A stretch of DNA of 64,000 nucleotides from Coniella vitis (GCA_011317545.1 WUJK01000011.1:139501-203500); one strand, 5' to 3'. Numbered from the stretch's first letter, positions 1-12,974 are shown. Program-made: numbers and translations. The notes: generated by a model from the letters alone, not told the origin.

Positions 1-374
1 CCGGGAAAGTCGCCGGGGCCGCGGCTGGGCTCGTCGTTGTTGCGCTTGTCATTGGCCTGGGCTCTGCATCGATTGCCGTGCTGGGGTCTGTGGAATGGGC
101 CGAGCTGCGTGGTAAGAACACAGCCGAGTTCCAGGAAAAGAAGGCGGCCGCCGAAAAGGAGAGAGGCGACTCGGATTCGGACGCAGATACAATCATGGAA
201 GCCAACCAACAGGCGGCAAAGCAGCGAGCTGGCGGTCAAGCATCAAAGACTGGCATCGATGGCAATGGGTCGAGATCAAGCCCTGGAAACTGGGTGCCGA
301 AGATCGATGTGAGACGGCTGACGCGCATGACCTTTATATATCCTAGAGACGCACGTAATGGTGCGATATCATAG
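1..374 (+). CDS. 3' end of a membrane protein gene (partial)
   Basis: An open frame enters from the left edge in the phase starting at base 3 and ends at the stop codon 372-374. The first ~27 visible residues form one hydrophobic, Gly/Ala/Val/Leu-rich helix that looks like a transmembrane segment. A Lys/Glu/Asp-rich hydrophilic tail follows (roughly residues 40-70), so the visible part is the last membrane helix and a probably cytoplasmic tail of about 85 residues. The start lies outside the window and the family cannot be named from this end. A possible splice donor near 309-314 leaves the last ~20 residues uncertain. It could belong to a permease or to a single-pass receptor-like protein. 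Confidence 0.5.
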   Translation, partial: GKVAGAAAGLVVVALVIGLGSASIAVLGSVEWAELRGKNTAEFQEKKAAAEKERGDSDSDADTIMEANQQAAKQRAGGQASKTGIDGNGSRSSPGNWVPKIDVRRLTRMTFIYPRDARNGAIS

Positions 375-3300
375 AGACGCTGGTAATCCTTGTTTCCGTT
401 AAGATTGTCGCGCCAGTATGTGAATTTGCGAACCCACTCTGATCGTACATTATTGGGCAGTAATCATAAGCGTAACTCCTGTACTCATGTACTTCGTTTA
501 CTGCTGAAATCCATAGTTTTGGAGATTCAGAATAATGAGCGCATCAGATGCACTGATCTACGACCAGCAACATATTGCTCTTTTTTTATCATCTATGGCT
601 TATGCACATCAACATAAGTCGCTGGCTAAACTGCAGCGAGGCTGCCCATTCCAGCGCGGTAGACTTGTATTGAAAAGTCGAGCTGTTTTCTGGTGTGGGT
701 GAGGAACTTCTGCTTTTGTATTTGCTTATTCGATGATACTCCATGATAGTAATTAAATATTAGTTTGACCAACAGCTTCTGGGCCTTCGTTCTTCTGTTC
801 AAAAACCAAGAGTTCATATCATCTGGGAAAATAAGACTATACTGACTGTCACTTCCGCTACCATTAGCCAAAAAGCAACATGTAAGGGCTCGTTGCTATT
901 ATGAGCCTATACTTTCTTGAAGGAAAAAGAAATGAACAGGTTGCATGTTATTGACTATGGAGTCAGCAGCTCGACATAGGAAAAGCTGTGATGAGATGGC
1001 TTTTACGATATCCTTCCAGGATTCCCTTTTCGAACATTTCTTGACAGGTACTAAAGAGTAAAAATATTGATACTGTGCATGAACAGAATCGAAAAGCCAC
1101 ATGCGAGTCTACTAGAGCCCTTATATGCAGATAAGTAATTGTGGAGTTGGAATAATGATATGCTTATATTAGTATGATATGGAATCTCGATATCCCATCG
1201 CGGGTGTTGAAAGACTCATGTGTTTGGGAGGCTATCCAAGGACATATTAAAATCCTCTGTGATACCTACGATATATTGCTTCGTTGATATACAATTTCAC
1301 TCTCTGCCTCCGATATAGAACTTTTCAGTAATTTCCACCTACATCAAGCAGACATCTGCAAACCAAATAGGTATAAGATTCGCAACTTTGCATTTGAATA
1401 CGTATACAACAGTGAACATTGAATTGTTCGAATTTTGGGTTGTCTGCTAAAACCAGGACAACTATATTGGTCTGTGAATTCTTTCGTGACATTTGCTTGG
1501 AAAGTAAACAGGAGTGCGCATACGCATCAACATCCACCATATGGCACAAGGTCTTTTGTACGACAATCACCCATTTAGCCGACGGGTAAATTCAATGAAT
1601 GGTGGTGCTCTTGACAAAAGTCCAATCATCCTGTGGCAGACCCAGCGAGCGGATGAGGATGATTGAGTGACTTCAGACTTTCACAATATCATTTGGCATG
1701 CAGCTGATTGTGAGCATCTTCACCTGATCGTCACGACCAATTACATGTATCGTGAGAGGCAGGCACCTGAAATACTTCCTTCAACTCTGTGTGTTCCGAT
1801 ACCTCGCTTGTGCAACCAGTCAGTACACATGTACAAAGAGAAATTCAGCCCATCAACATGAAAATGGAACCCTGCCGATTGAACTGTCCGGCTGACCGCA
1901 TCTTCTCACATGACCGTTGCGACCATTGGATAATCCGTCAGGTTTTTATTCTCCGGTGCGGTGTGCGCGAACAGATGCTAGACTAGGCTGGAAGCAAGTT
2001 ACATCGTGCGGTGAGGCAGTTGGTGTTGGGCGCGTTCACTTGGATATTCATCCACATAGGATTGGTTGATAATAGCAAAGATTCAAAGAGTACTTTGCTT
2101 GACATCAAACGGGATCTTTTAACGATTGTGTCGTCGAGTCGACTCTAGAGCAAGCTGCAAGAGTGTATTGAAAGACCGAAGTGAAGTGAGCATGTGATGA
2201 GAGGTACAGCCTCGGTAGGTTAATAATTCTAAACTGTGCCCGTAAGTCGCTTTATTATGTCTTACCGTTTCCTTTTTTTCCCCTCTTTTTTCTCAAGTCC
2301 TTGGATTTATAAGTTATGGCAAATAGCAGGTGACTCTCATAAACTTCCATCTGGGCCCATCCAGCCAGTCTTACAATACATATGCGATCCAGCAGGATCG
2401 TAACGAGAGATCCAGAAAATCCCACAAAAATCCATTAGCATTCATCATTGATGTCAGCGTGCCCAGTTTGATTTGCTTGAAAAGCGGTCTATATCTCGAG
2501 CACATTTTGTATACCAGCCTGGAAGAGCCTCGCCCAACCCACTACCACTGCGGGACACGTGTATGTACGTGGTGTTGCAACCATGGCTCCGTGACATGCA
2601 TCGCAGGTGTGATCTTCCCAGCCCGTCGGGAACAGCGTTGGACTGTGCCATGGCCATGGCCCCCCTCCAGTGCGAGGCCATCGCCAATACCAGGAGTCTC
2701 CAACACTCCCCTGACTGGTGACCGTGGGACTCAACTCACCCGATCTTCGCTTCTCGGCTCGTCTTCTCCACACAATATCAAGAGTAGGGCCTAGAACCTG
2801 CCGGTTCGTACGAGACGGTCTGCACGATGCACACCTGGACGCTTTTCCCCGGATTCTCGTCCCCACTGCGGTCGGCTGGGTGGGTGTGGGCAGACTTGCA
2901 CAGATGCGGCCAGCCACCCTCACCCCAGCCTCTTCCTCCCCCGCCGTTCCCCCCTCTCCCCGGCTTACAACCCCACAAACAACGAAACACCCCATGGTCT
3001 TTTGAATCTCCCACAGCAATGGGGCGAGTGGCTTATGTATGATGATGGGCTGGCTAGGCCGGTTGGGGTAACCTGCAAGAAGTTTCCACCAATAGCCCAA
3101 GCAAGTGGCTGTCAACTCGTAGCAATATTCGACGTACGTCAGTTGACAACGAAGCCGAGCGGGAGTCTTTTGCCCCTCTCCTTCTCTTCCCCCCCCCCTT
3201 GCTTGCCATGCAGCATGAGAGCTTTACAGCATATACGCACGTACTATGGATGCACTCAATCGTAGCCATGTATGCATGTACATACTGTCATAGAGCAGCA

Positions 3301-3662
3301 TCCCCTGCCCTGCTGCCATCTCGAATGTCAACAGGACGAACGCCAGCCGAGTCCTTTTCGGTCTGTTCGGGCCGTCGCTCCTGTCACGCGAGCCTACCAC
3401 AGTAAGGAGGATGCTCTTTGCTCCTTGCGCTCGGAATAAGATGCCAATTGTTCGCATAGGATATAGGGTTCGGCACCTACCTGCCAGTCCGCCTTGCAAA
3501 AGTCCCTTCTCGTTTCCCAAGTAGGCTTGCGCGCCCATCTTTCGAACCTCGGCTGGTCAACTATCCAGGCTTGCTGACTTGCGAAGACAAATTTGGGTGG
3601 TACCTGCAGTTCATACCGATCAAGACCTCGCTGCTTGAAGTCGTCAGACTGAAGTTGCCACT
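375..3662. other. Intergenic region, no gene seen
   Basis: About 3.3 kb between the truncated left gene and the sugar transporter. Bases 400-2330 are moderately AT-rich but keep normal TG and CA dinucleotides, so this part is not RIP-mutated. Bases 2500-3200 are GC-richer with C-rich runs. Open frames on both strands overlap each other, lack family-like motifs and lack plausible splice structure, so I take them as chance. The last few hundred bases must include the transporter promoter. No clear TATA box was recognised. Confidence 0.6.
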
Positions 3663-5528
3663 ATGAATATCACACGGAGCAAGGAGTCGGCCCCTGAGCA
3701 TGTTGATGAAAAGGGCGCCGGGCCCGACTTCACAGACACCAAGTTTGTCAACGATGAAGCAGCGCAAGCTACCGCGAGCGAGCACAACTTGACGCTATGG
3801 CAAGCCCTCAAGACTTACAAGAGGGCTGCGTTGTGGTCTGTCCGTAAGTCTATGCCCACAGTCCCGAAACCAGGGAGCGACTCCAAGTAGATTCGTGGAC
3901 ACGAACTGTTGACTTTGACCCTCTCTTTTCCAGTCATCTCGACAACCGTCATCATGGAAGGCTATGACACGCAACTCCTGGGCAACTTCTGGGGCTACAC
4001 CTCGTTCCGCAACAAGTTTGGCACGTACGACGGGCCCGAAAACGGCTACCAGATCAGCTCGGCGTGGCAGACGGGCATCAACGACATTGGCGCCGTGGGT
4101 AACATCATCGGCGCCCTCCTCAACGGCTACCTGACGGCAAAGTACGGACACCGCATTGTCCTCATGGGCAGCCTGGCCTTCCTGTCGGCCGCCATCTTCA
4201 TGTGCTTCTTTGCGCCCAACATCAAGGTCCTGCTCGTCGGCGAATTCCTCTGCAACATTCCCTGGGGCGTCTTTGCCACGACGGGCCCTGCGTATGCCGC
4301 CGAGGTGGCTCCGCTCGCGCTTCGAGGATACCTGACGGCGTACATCAACCTCTGCTGGTGCATTGGCCAGTTCATTGCCTCTGGTGTGCTCAAGGGCCTC
4401 TCCACCAACACCACGGAATGGTCGTACAAGATCCCCTTTGCCATCCAATGGGTCTGGCCCGTCCCCTTGTTCATTGCCGCCTTGCTTGCGCCCGAGTCGC
4501 CGTGGTACCTCGTGCGCTGCGGCAAGCTCGAGTCGGCCAAGAAGTCCCTCATGCGCCTGTCAGAGCCCGGCCACAATGTCGACCACGACGCGACGATTGC
4601 CCTGATGGTGCACACCGACAAGCTCGAGAAGGAGGAGCAGGCTGGCACGACCTTTGCGGACTGCTTCAAAGGCACGAACCGCCGCCGAACAGAGATCGCC
4701 ATCATGTGCTTCGTCAGTCAGGTCACTGACGGTGGCGCGCTGGCATACTCTGGTACCTTTTGTGAGTAACCGTTGACCCTCTCTGTCGTGTTTCCTCCGA
4801 GACACAGCTGACCATGGCCTCGGGGCCAAACAGTCTACGAGCAAGCTGGTCTCAGCACCGAACTCGCCTACGATCTCGGTCTCGTCGGCACGGCGATTGC
4901 CTTCCTCGGCGTCATTGTCTCGTGGCTGTACATTGCGAAATGGGGCCGCCGCACAATCTGGCTTGGCGGTTCGTATGTTCTGGTCGTGTGCCTCTTGCTC
5001 ATCGGCATCATGGCGTGCGTGAATCCACAGACAAAGGGTCTAGGTCTTGCCGAGTCTGTCATGTGTATCATCTGGCTGGGCTCCTACTCGATGAGTGTCG
5101 GCCCCATTGTGTACACCATTGTATCCGAGATTGGCTCGACGCGTTTGCGGACGCAGACTGTCGTGCTGGGCCGTTCCATGTACTATTTCGCCAACATTAT
5201 TGGCGGAATCCTGGAGCCGTACTTTATGTCACCCACTGCGTGGAATGCCAAGGGCAAGACGGTAAGCATTCCCCTGGCTCGCCTCTTAATCACAACTCCT
5301 TGCTTCTTTTCCTGCATCCATGAGCCTTATCGCTAACTTACGTTGTCTTGTCAGGCCTTCTTCTGGGGCGGTCTGTATTTCTTGACCACAGTCTGGGGAT
5401 GGTTCCGTCTGCCTGAGACCAAGGACCGTACATTTGAGGAGATGGACATCATGTTCCAGCGCAACGTGCCTTCTCGCAAATTTGCGTCCTATGAGATCAA
5501 TGCTGCTGATCGCTTCGTGGAGCAATAA
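3663..5528 (+). CDS. MFS sugar transporter, MAL-type alpha-glucoside permease
   Basis: Four exons: 3663-3843, 3934-4761, 4834-5261 and 5355-5528, joined by GT-AG introns of 90, 72 and 93 nt, giving 536 residues, normal for fungal sugar porters. The product should be a plasma-membrane proton symporter of the major facilitator superfamily with 12 helices. Visible signatures are the loop 2-3 motif GYLTAKYGHR (about residues 125-134), the PESPWYL motif at the end of the first half (about 247-253) and the C-terminal PETKDRTFEEMD motif (about 499-510). The hydrophilic N-terminus of about 45 residues and the PESPWYL form resemble the maltose/alpha-glucoside permease branch (yeast MAL31-like). The exact substrate cannot be read from sequence. 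It stands alone, with no adjacent glucosidase or regulator, and converges with the minus-strand gene ending at 6194. Confidence 0.93.
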
Positions 5529-6193
5529 GGCTGTCATCTGCATAAGGAGGGGAGTCAGAGCTCTTTTGCAAGACTCGGTATCGATAGTTGAATCTAATAG
5601 CATTAAGGCTTGTGCAGCGCATCTGCAACGTTCTCGACATACACGCCAACGGTTTCCGCTGGTGGCCTCATTGTATGCCTTGAAGCACTACCAAAGTCGT
5701 GTCGTAGCTCACTCGTGCTACTAGAAGTACATCAACACGCTCCTCAAATTGAATACCAGAATAGCTGTCGACAAAAGCAAGGCGCAGTCGAACCCGAATG
5801 TTCCTAGAGCTGCAACTCAACAGATTTTCGCGCTGAGTTTTATTAGCAGCTGCCGCGGTTCACCTAACAAAGCGAACTGTGTGCCTTGACCTTAGCAACA
5901 GCGGGTGTGCTTGAGGGCTGGTCCGCGTTAGCTAGGGTTTGCTTCATGGGCGACGAAGATGACAAACCGGAATCTATTTCGGCGGCTCAGCAGATACCAT
6001 CATAATATTCCTCATTCGAGAGGTACTGAACCCTCCATCGACCACAGTCTTGCGCGAAATCACCAACTGCATGATATTAAGCCATAGCTGCGCCGTGCCA
6101 GTTGCCTCGTCAGGTCCTCTTTGGTCGTAAAAAAATGTCGTTCTTGTTGTGACGACGTTTCTTGGTCGGACGCTTTATAACGGGCCGATTCCC
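5529..6193. other. Convergent intergenic region
   Basis: About 660 bp between the 3' ends of the transporter and the minus-strand acidic protein gene. It should hold both 3' UTRs. I see no further gene or repeat here. Confidence 0.5.
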
Positions 6194-6804
6194 CTACAAT
6201 TCTTCGTCCTCGTCTTCGTCCATGGCATCTGCCTTCTTCTTCCCACCAGCCACATCTTCGGCCTCGTCATCTCCTTCTTCGTCGTCCTCCGGTTCGAATT
6301 GAGGCCACTGCACCACAAACTCGGGAGGACTCTCGGCCTCCTCAGCGCTGCGTATCACAAAAGCAACGAGGGAGTTGTGCTTGAGGCCTTTGCTGACAAG
6401 TGTCTCGTGTCCCTCAATCTTGAGATCCTTCCACCCCTTTTCGCTATCGTTGGGATCGCGCAAGACACCGTATGCAACATGGATGTCTTGTCCCTCTGGA
6501 GGCAGAGACTGGGGCGGAGATTTGGCAGAGGCAGAGAGGCCGCGGTTGCTAGGGCCACAGTCACGGATGGCGAAGAGTAACTCGGTGGTCAGGTCGGAGA
6601 AGGGCATCAGGGGCTCGACAAGCATGGAAAATGTGTGGATGCCGTATCGCATGTTGACGCAGATAGGCACGTCTGGGTAGTCTTCCTGGGTGACTTTCTT
6701 GGGAGGCTAGAAGCTGTGTCAGGGCCTGAGACGGTTTGCAATGTTGAAAGCGCGTTGACGCGTAAAGTGGCAGAAAGGCCGGTCGCTGGGTGCAAGCTTA
6801 CCAT
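6194..6804 (-). CDS. Conserved-looking acidic protein, start codon alone in exon 1
   Basis: Two exons on the minus strand: the ATG itself (6804-6802) and 6706-6194, separated by a 95-nt intron with donor GTAAGC and acceptor CTAG. The spliced product is 171 residues and starts MPPKKVTQEDYPDVPICVNM. Without the splice the reading frame has no start before the internal Met at 6655, inside the well-ordered part, so this model is preferred. The N-terminal ~125 residues look globular. The C-terminus is a strongly acidic tail (about residues 140-171) broken by a Lys cluster, GGKKKADAMDEDED, which could be a nuclear signal. I do not recognise the family. It is divergently paired with the Tim17-family gene 507 bp away, so the two may share a promoter. 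Confidence 0.72.
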
Positions 6805-7311
6805 CTTGGCAACTGGAACAACGCTGCGCGCTATAGATGCTGAGAGATTGGATAGAGCAAGATGCTAGATATTCGGTGAATAAGAGGAAGGACCTGGTGG
6901 AGGACAGTAATGTAACCACTGACAGCCGTTGTTGGATGAGAGCAAAGAGAGGTGGCAGATTGAGTCGCGAACTACTATGTATCTGACGCGCGCGCAGAGG
7001 GAAAAGGCGTCCAGTGACAAGGGTTACGTCAGGCTTCCCAGGCTTCACTATGGCATAAGACAAAGGTACAAAGTACTTGGTACCTCGGCACCAGCCGATG
7101 GCAGGCCTGGCAGGGTAGCCCTGTGGGCAGGTGGCAGGCAGCTCTGCCGGTGGTGATGCTTGGTGCTTTACTGACTGCTGCGGTCGAGATTTTGGCAGCA
7201 GGAGAGCAGCAAACTTGCATTCTGCACGCCCACAACGATGCTATTGCAGGCGCTGCTCCCGATATCTCACCAATAGCCATCCATCTCACGATCAATCCTC
7301 TACCGACCATC
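6805..7311. promoter_or_regulatory. Divergent intergenic promoter region
   Basis: These 507 bp separate the start codons of the minus-strand acidic protein gene and the plus-strand Tim17-family gene, so both promoters must lie here. No strong TATA box is visible, which is common for housekeeping fungal genes. Assignment rests on gene orientation only. Confidence 0.45.
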
Positions 7312-8024
7312 ATGTCCAACCGTTCGAGCGCGAGGCTGGAGGAGATGGCAGCCTTCTACAATCGGTCGCCAGAAACCAAAGAGCAGCGAGCCGAACGCAG
7401 GCGCATCGCCCTCGAAAACTCGCGCCTGCACATGCTACCGCCCTTTCGCATCCTGATCGCCTCGGCTGCATCCTTTGGTGTCGGTGCTGCGCTGGGAATA
7501 TCACACGGTGGCAAAATGGCAGGGCTGCGGTTCCGCGCCGAGCACGCCCACAAGCTGCCCGCCACACCGACGGGCTGGTTCATGTACCACAAGTCCAAAA
7601 ACTACACCATGATGAAGGAGGCTACGAAGGAGGGCTTGCGCATGGGCCTTCGCGTCAGCTTTTGGACCACGGCCATGTTCTCGATTGAGACCCTCTACGA
7701 CAGCTACCGCCAGTCCAACGACTTCATCAACACCGTCCTCGCCTCTTTGACTGTGGCTGGAGGCTTCAGCTTGTGGAGTATGTGCACACCTGTCCGGGTC
7801 TCTTGTCTCTCAGACCCTCTGCTGACGTTTCTTTGCGACTTGCAGACAGATTCAGTCTCGCCACGACTGCCCGCGCTACTAAATCTGCCCTTGTCGTTGG
7901 TCTCGTGTATGGAGGCTTGCAGGATGTCATGGGCGCTGCACGAGGTCGGCACATTGGCTACATTGACTGGGTCCGCCGGCGCTTGAGCTCGAGTCCTGAG
8001 CAAAGGAAAACGAGCCCTTCGTGA
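7312..8024 (+). CDS. Tim17/Tim22/Tim23-family mitochondrial membrane protein
   Basis: Two exons, 7312-7777 and 7846-8024, with a 68-nt intron (GTATGT...TTGCAG), giving 214 residues. The splice joins codons to read LWNRFSLATTARATKSALVVGLVYGGLQDVMG across the junction when translated in two pieces. The chosen ATG begins MSNRSSARLEEMAAFYN. Four hydrophobic helices with Gly-rich faces (about residues 45-62, 105-125, 135-155 and 165-185) and the GLVYGGLQDV stretch fit the Tim17/22/23/Pmp24 fold, a family of inner-membrane translocase and complex I assembly proteins. The extended N-terminus and C-terminal RRHIGYIDW-like region suggest a TIMMDC1-like protein rather than a core translocase subunit, but that is inference. 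The opposite-strand neighbour starts 507 bp upstream. Confidence 0.75.
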
Positions 8025-9987
8025 GCGATGGACCTTGACGATCAGGACTCCGTTGTATCGCACATACCAGCTAGGTCGAGGCAAGCGATGGCGAGACTGC
8101 AATGCCAAGCTAACCCACCAAGCTAGCGGCGGCCCCTGTGTCGCGGTGCAAGAGAAATTGAACAACACGCATGCCAGCGACGCCAGTCTTGACGGCGAGC
8201 CGCACGAATGCTGATTGTGAGCATCTGCATCCTCCAATGGGCCGACAGATGGACCCAGCTAGCATAGGGCGGTTGCAACCACTTTGGGGCTGCCCGCACC
8301 GTCAATGGTCCCAATTCGCGACCTTGCGTAGCTGCACGTTGCATTGGTCGCGCAGATTCACCGACCTGTTGATCCTGAAAAAGATCGTCTTCGTCGGGAG
8401 AATGAAGAAAGCCAGCCACCAACTACTATGCACTGCAACCGAGCAAGACAGCCGAGTATTGCACACAGGTGCTACGCCCCGCTTCCAAGAGGAAAACAAA
8501 AACCAACAGACGCCGACAAATCGAGCAGAGGTTCGGTGCCACAAATGTTGAGCTGAGCTGTTATTGGATCAGAGGTTTTGATGTCTAAGAAGCGACAGAC
8601 TTTATTAGTTTTCAATAGACATGATACCCGTCCACCACTACATCGGCATCATTGCGTTTCCGAAACCGAGACAAGAACATAGCAAGGCGGTGTCCACGGC
8701 GGCCCCGTTGTTGAGCTTCTCGGCAGCGGTTTCGCCTCCCCATTTCAGCCCACTCCAGCCGTGTTCATACCCAAGAGGATCTGGTGCCAGACACTTCAGC
8801 CGGCGGCTCCACAAACAGCCGAAGTGCATGGCGCCGGACAGCGGCTCAAGGCGCTGTTGACAAGCGCAGCCCCCAAGCCAGACCAAGCCTTGACCAAGCC
8901 AAGCGAACGTAGTCTGGTAGTATATAGTCTTGCAAGCTCGCTTCCCCTCGGCTCGAAATCCTTCTTTACCCCACATTTAATAAGGTACTATTGCTTCGCT
9001 TTGGGGCTTCGTGTGTACACAGCAGTGTACCATGCTAGGGGATGGGACCTTGGTCAGATGTTTCCAAGTCGTCCAGCAGCACCATATGTACAACATAATC
9101 ATTGGGCTTTACAACGTGGATTGTCCAAGGACACCACCTCTGTGGGCAGTTCTCAGTGAACGCCAACAGGATTGCTGCATGTAATCATCAAGGCTTGACA
9201 CCCGCGTACACAGCAGTTGAGGAAATCTCTTGAAGCGCAACAGATCACGAGGGCACTGACAATCCAGGCGATGAAACATCAATTGTCTAAAAGAAATAAT
9301 AATAATAACAATAACAAAGACCCCTTAGCTATTGGATCCCTGGCCTGCTCTGTGCGTACTAAACGCTCATAATTCAGTCTGGGGAATGTCCCAGCGCTGC
9401 TCGACCGACGGCTAGCTGCGGCATTTGTTCTTGCGCGCAAACGTATGTGGCCAGGCACAAGGCGCGATAAGGGCATCGAGGAGTCCGTCGCAGGGATGGC
9501 GACTGCGGTCGACGTCGGCCGAAATGGCTGGCGCCAACATCGCAAAGCAATGACTTGGGCTTGGGACATCGCATGTCGTGACTGCTGGGGCTGCGATGAC
9601 CGGAGATAAAGTCATTATGGCTGTGGAAGGATGAGAGATCCTCGTATCGGCTTTGAAGACTATTTGTTGTTGTTGTTGTCGTCGTTGCGTCTCGGTGGTT
9701 TATTGGCCTACAAGTAGCCTCGTGTGCCTCCTCCACGCACTTATATAGCGTTGGATAGCCTCCCTTCTCTATTTACTGGCTTTAATGCTTCCAAACTCTG
9801 TTTCCATTTTCTAGCTCTCAAATTCTCTTTTTATCTTTGCATCTAACACCTAGACTGACTTCCTGGGTGGGATATCCGCCGCTTGTTGGCCATCACTGCT
9901 CTGCGTCTCCCCCTCCTCCCGGGCTCACCACCACCACCACCGCCGCCGCCGCCAGCTCGTCCCTAGACAGGGCTCAGACAGCCTCCG
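8025..9987. other. Intergenic region, no gene seen
   Basis: About 2 kb upstream of proline dehydrogenase. Several open frames of 60-130 codons occur, but they overlap on both strands and carry no motif or splice structure. A short AT-rich microsatellite of AAT/AAC triplets lies at 9293-9318. A C/T-rich leader with CCACCACCACC and CCGCCGCCG runs (9929-9955) directly precedes the proline dehydrogenase start. Confidence 0.5.
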
Positions 9988-11845
9988 ATGGCTTCTATGC
10001 GGTCTCTACTGACCGCACCTCGCGAGAGCGCCGTCTCGCATGTGCCGTCCATGGTCCTCTGCCACAGCTCTCGCTTTGCGCCCAGCAGCACGATAACACC
10101 AGCATCTGTCTTGAAGTACCGCCCTCTGCGTCAACCACAGTTCAACCGTCGCATGGGCTCCACAGCCGCAACTGGCACCTCGCCTTCCCCGTCGAATTCA
10201 ACGCCGCCTACTTCTCTGCCAGCCACAAACGCAACCTCGAGCTCGCGCTCGCTACACTCGTCCTCTACGTCACGCCTCTCTCAGACCGCGGATCCTGGCG
10301 CCGCAGGCATTCTCTCTGCCTCAACAACCGCGCCGCCGTCTTCCCCCTCAGCCAAGATGGCCGCCAAACCACCACTGTCCATCCTCCCGCTCCAGAATAT
10401 CGTCCGGTCTCTGGCCGTCACCACCATCTCCTCCTCGCCCCTCCTCCTCACGCCCTCCCTCGCCATCATGAGCGTCCTCGCCAACACAACCAACCCCCTC
10501 CTCAATCCGGACCGCAACCCTCTGCTGCGCTTCCTCATCAAGTCGACCTTTTACGCGCAGTTCTGCGCCGGCGAGAACGCAGCCGAGGTGCGCAGCACCA
10601 TTGCCCGTCTCAAGGGCCTGGGCTTCTCGGGTGTCATTCTGTGCTATGCCAAGGAAGTGGTCCTGACGGCTGCCCAGGCCAAGGGGCTGGCGGGTGGTGC
10701 TGCGCTTGAGGGCGAGGCACTGGAGCAGGTCATCCAGAGCGAGGTGGTCCCCTGGGCCGAGGGCACGCTTGAGACGGTCAGACTGGCCAGTGAGGGCGAC
10801 TATGTTGCGTTGAAGTAAGCAGCTCCTCTTTTGCCACTGTGCACACCAATGGATGCTCTCACGAGGATGATATCCCGACTGACTCTTCTTCAACAGGTTC
10901 AGCGGTGCTGGCCAACAGGCCCTCCGCGCCCTCTCCGAACGCCTCCCACCGCCCCCAGCCCTCGCCAACGCCATCGATGAAATCTGCACGCTCGCCGCCG
11001 CACGCGGGGTCCGTCTCTTTTTCGACGCCGAACAGCAGGCCGTCCAGCCCGGCATCGACGACTGGACACTGCACTACATGCGCAAGTACAACAGCAGCAC
11101 GGCATCCCCCTCCTCCTCCTCCTCCTCCTCGAGCGAGCAAACGCCCGCCAAGGCAGTCATCTACGGCACCTACCAGACCTACCTCAAGGCGGCGCCCGCC
11201 GTCGTCGCCGCCCACCTGCACGCCGCCAAACAGGAAGGCTTCACGCTGGGCCTCAAGCTCGTCCGCGGCGCCTACCTCGGCTCGGACCCGCGCCACCTCA
11301 TCCACGACACGAAAGCCGACACGGACGCGTGCTTTGACGGAATCGCCGCGGCGCTGCTGCAGCGCACGTGGACAGGGCCCCTCGCGCCGTTTGCGCCGCC
11401 GCCGCCCGAGGAGAAGAATGGCGGCAGTGATGATGCGTCGCTCCCGCCTGTGGAGATGGTTCTTGCTTCGCACAGCGCCGACTCGGTGCGCAAGGCGCGC
11501 GCGGTGTTGGACGCTGGGCTGGCCAGGACGGAGGTTGCGTTTGCGCAGCTGCAGGGCATGGCGGATGAGGTGAGCTGTGCCATTATCGCGCCTACCGCTG
11601 GTGCGACGTCCGCTGCTGCTGCGCAGGCTATCGAGCCCAGCAAGGCGGTGGAGGAAGTGGGCGGCCTGTCCAGCAAGCCCAAGGCGTACAAGTACCTCGT
11701 GTGGGGCTCCACGGGCGAGTGCATGAAGTATCTCTTGCGTCGGGCGCACGAGAACCGCGACGCGGTGCAGCGGACGAGGGATGGTCGTGATGCGATGAGA
11801 GCAGAGCTCTTCCGACGGGTCAAGGCTTTCTTTGGTCTGGCATAA
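9988..11845 (+). CDS. PUT1: Proline dehydrogenase (FAD, mitochondrial)
   Basis: Two exons, 9988-10814 and 10897-11845, with an 82-nt intron, give 591 residues. The enzyme oxidises proline to pyrroline-5-carboxylate with FAD in the mitochondrion, the first step of proline catabolism. The catalytic barrel shows KLVRGAYLGSDPRH (about residues 396-409), the FAQLQGMAD segment (about 491-499) and the C-terminal substrate motif YLVWGSTGECMKYLLRRAHENRD (about 542-564), where YLLRRAxEN holds the Arg pair that binds the proline carboxylate. The N-terminal ~130 residues are Ser/Thr/Pro/Arg-rich and fit a mitochondrial targeting region. The first ATG is used, with two more Met codons shortly after. Serine and proline-rich inserts (about residues 355-370 and 435-450) enlarge it relative to yeast. 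It converges with CGI121. No prn cluster partner is visible. Confidence 0.93.
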
Positions 11846-12974
11846 GCCTCCGGCGAGAGAGAGAAGGTTATGGGGCTGAGGAAAATATACTGGGGTGTAT
11901 GGATCAAGGCGTTTTAGGGGTAGTGAGGGAGGCTTTGTTTACCCTGGGTTTTGAAGGCACTTTGTTTGAGATATCACGACGTTGTTTTCCAGAAGATTAT
12001 TTGCAAGTGTGGGCAATGTGATCGCCGCACAAGGTATTTCCATAGAAAGAGAGCCACATATCCAAGTTAGGGAAGAAGACTAACAGATTCAGCAAAGCAC
12101 CATCAAAGTTCACTTGCAATGACATATAAGTGTGTCCTATTAAGGGTTCAACAAGCGCACAACAAAAAGACCAAGGCATAGGTGTATCAGACTTATATTC
12201 CCTATTGGTATCATTTGATGTCTCTCGGTGGACTGTCAACTTGGATTGCCATTCCTTCTGATTCTGCAAACCATGATCAACAGTGGCGGGCAGCCAGCAC
12301 AGGGATGAAAGAATAAGGTCAATAAAGTGAAACTCCAAGTTCATCCCCTACAAGTGCTAACCCGCCTTGGATCAATCGCTGAGTACGCTGTCACTTCCTG
12401 GTCAAGGTCGCTGACAGCAAGTCGCCAGCATGCTGTTAATCTGCTTGAGATGTGGACCCAGTGCGTCTTGATTCAGCATCCAACAGCCACGGACACGCTC
12501 GACTGGACGTGGTGCAACAAAGCAAAACTCGAGCGCAACCCTCTTCCAACGGGGGCCTGCCCATTGGTGAGAAGAGCCTCAACACATAGTCCCCGAGCAT
12601 TCTAGGCCTCCTTTGGCAGCATAACCACTGTCGGGGACAGGGAACGCGCAACTTTACCACAAACGCAATCCCTGAGCCGTTTTGGTTTGCTGGCCAGGCG
12701 GCCTCGAGTTCGCGGTTGGCGAGGATGCGGAGTTGCGATAGCGCAAGCGTCACGCCATATATCGACATCTTCGGCGCATGACCCTCGTTGCAGTGAGCCG
12801 GTTAGCATCCCGACAGTTCCCTTCCAACGCCGTCACAACCAGAGTCACTGGGTGCAAAAGCAACCTCTCGACGGCTTGAAAAGCGGAGGGTATATCCAAG
12901 ACGCAGCAGTGAGACACTATCAGGCTGCTGGTCTCTTTCGACTGAGCGTTGTCAAGAACATGTCAACACCGCAA
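11846..12974. other. Convergent intergenic region
   Basis: About 1.1 kb between the 3' ends of proline dehydrogenase and CGI121. Open frames here are short and mutually overlapping. Nothing else was recognised. Confidence 0.5.

Noticed and set aside
2489..3115. 208-codon minus-strand open frame upstream of the transporter
   Set aside because: It overlaps several open frames on the other strand, has a Gly/Arg/Trp-rich random composition and no family motif.
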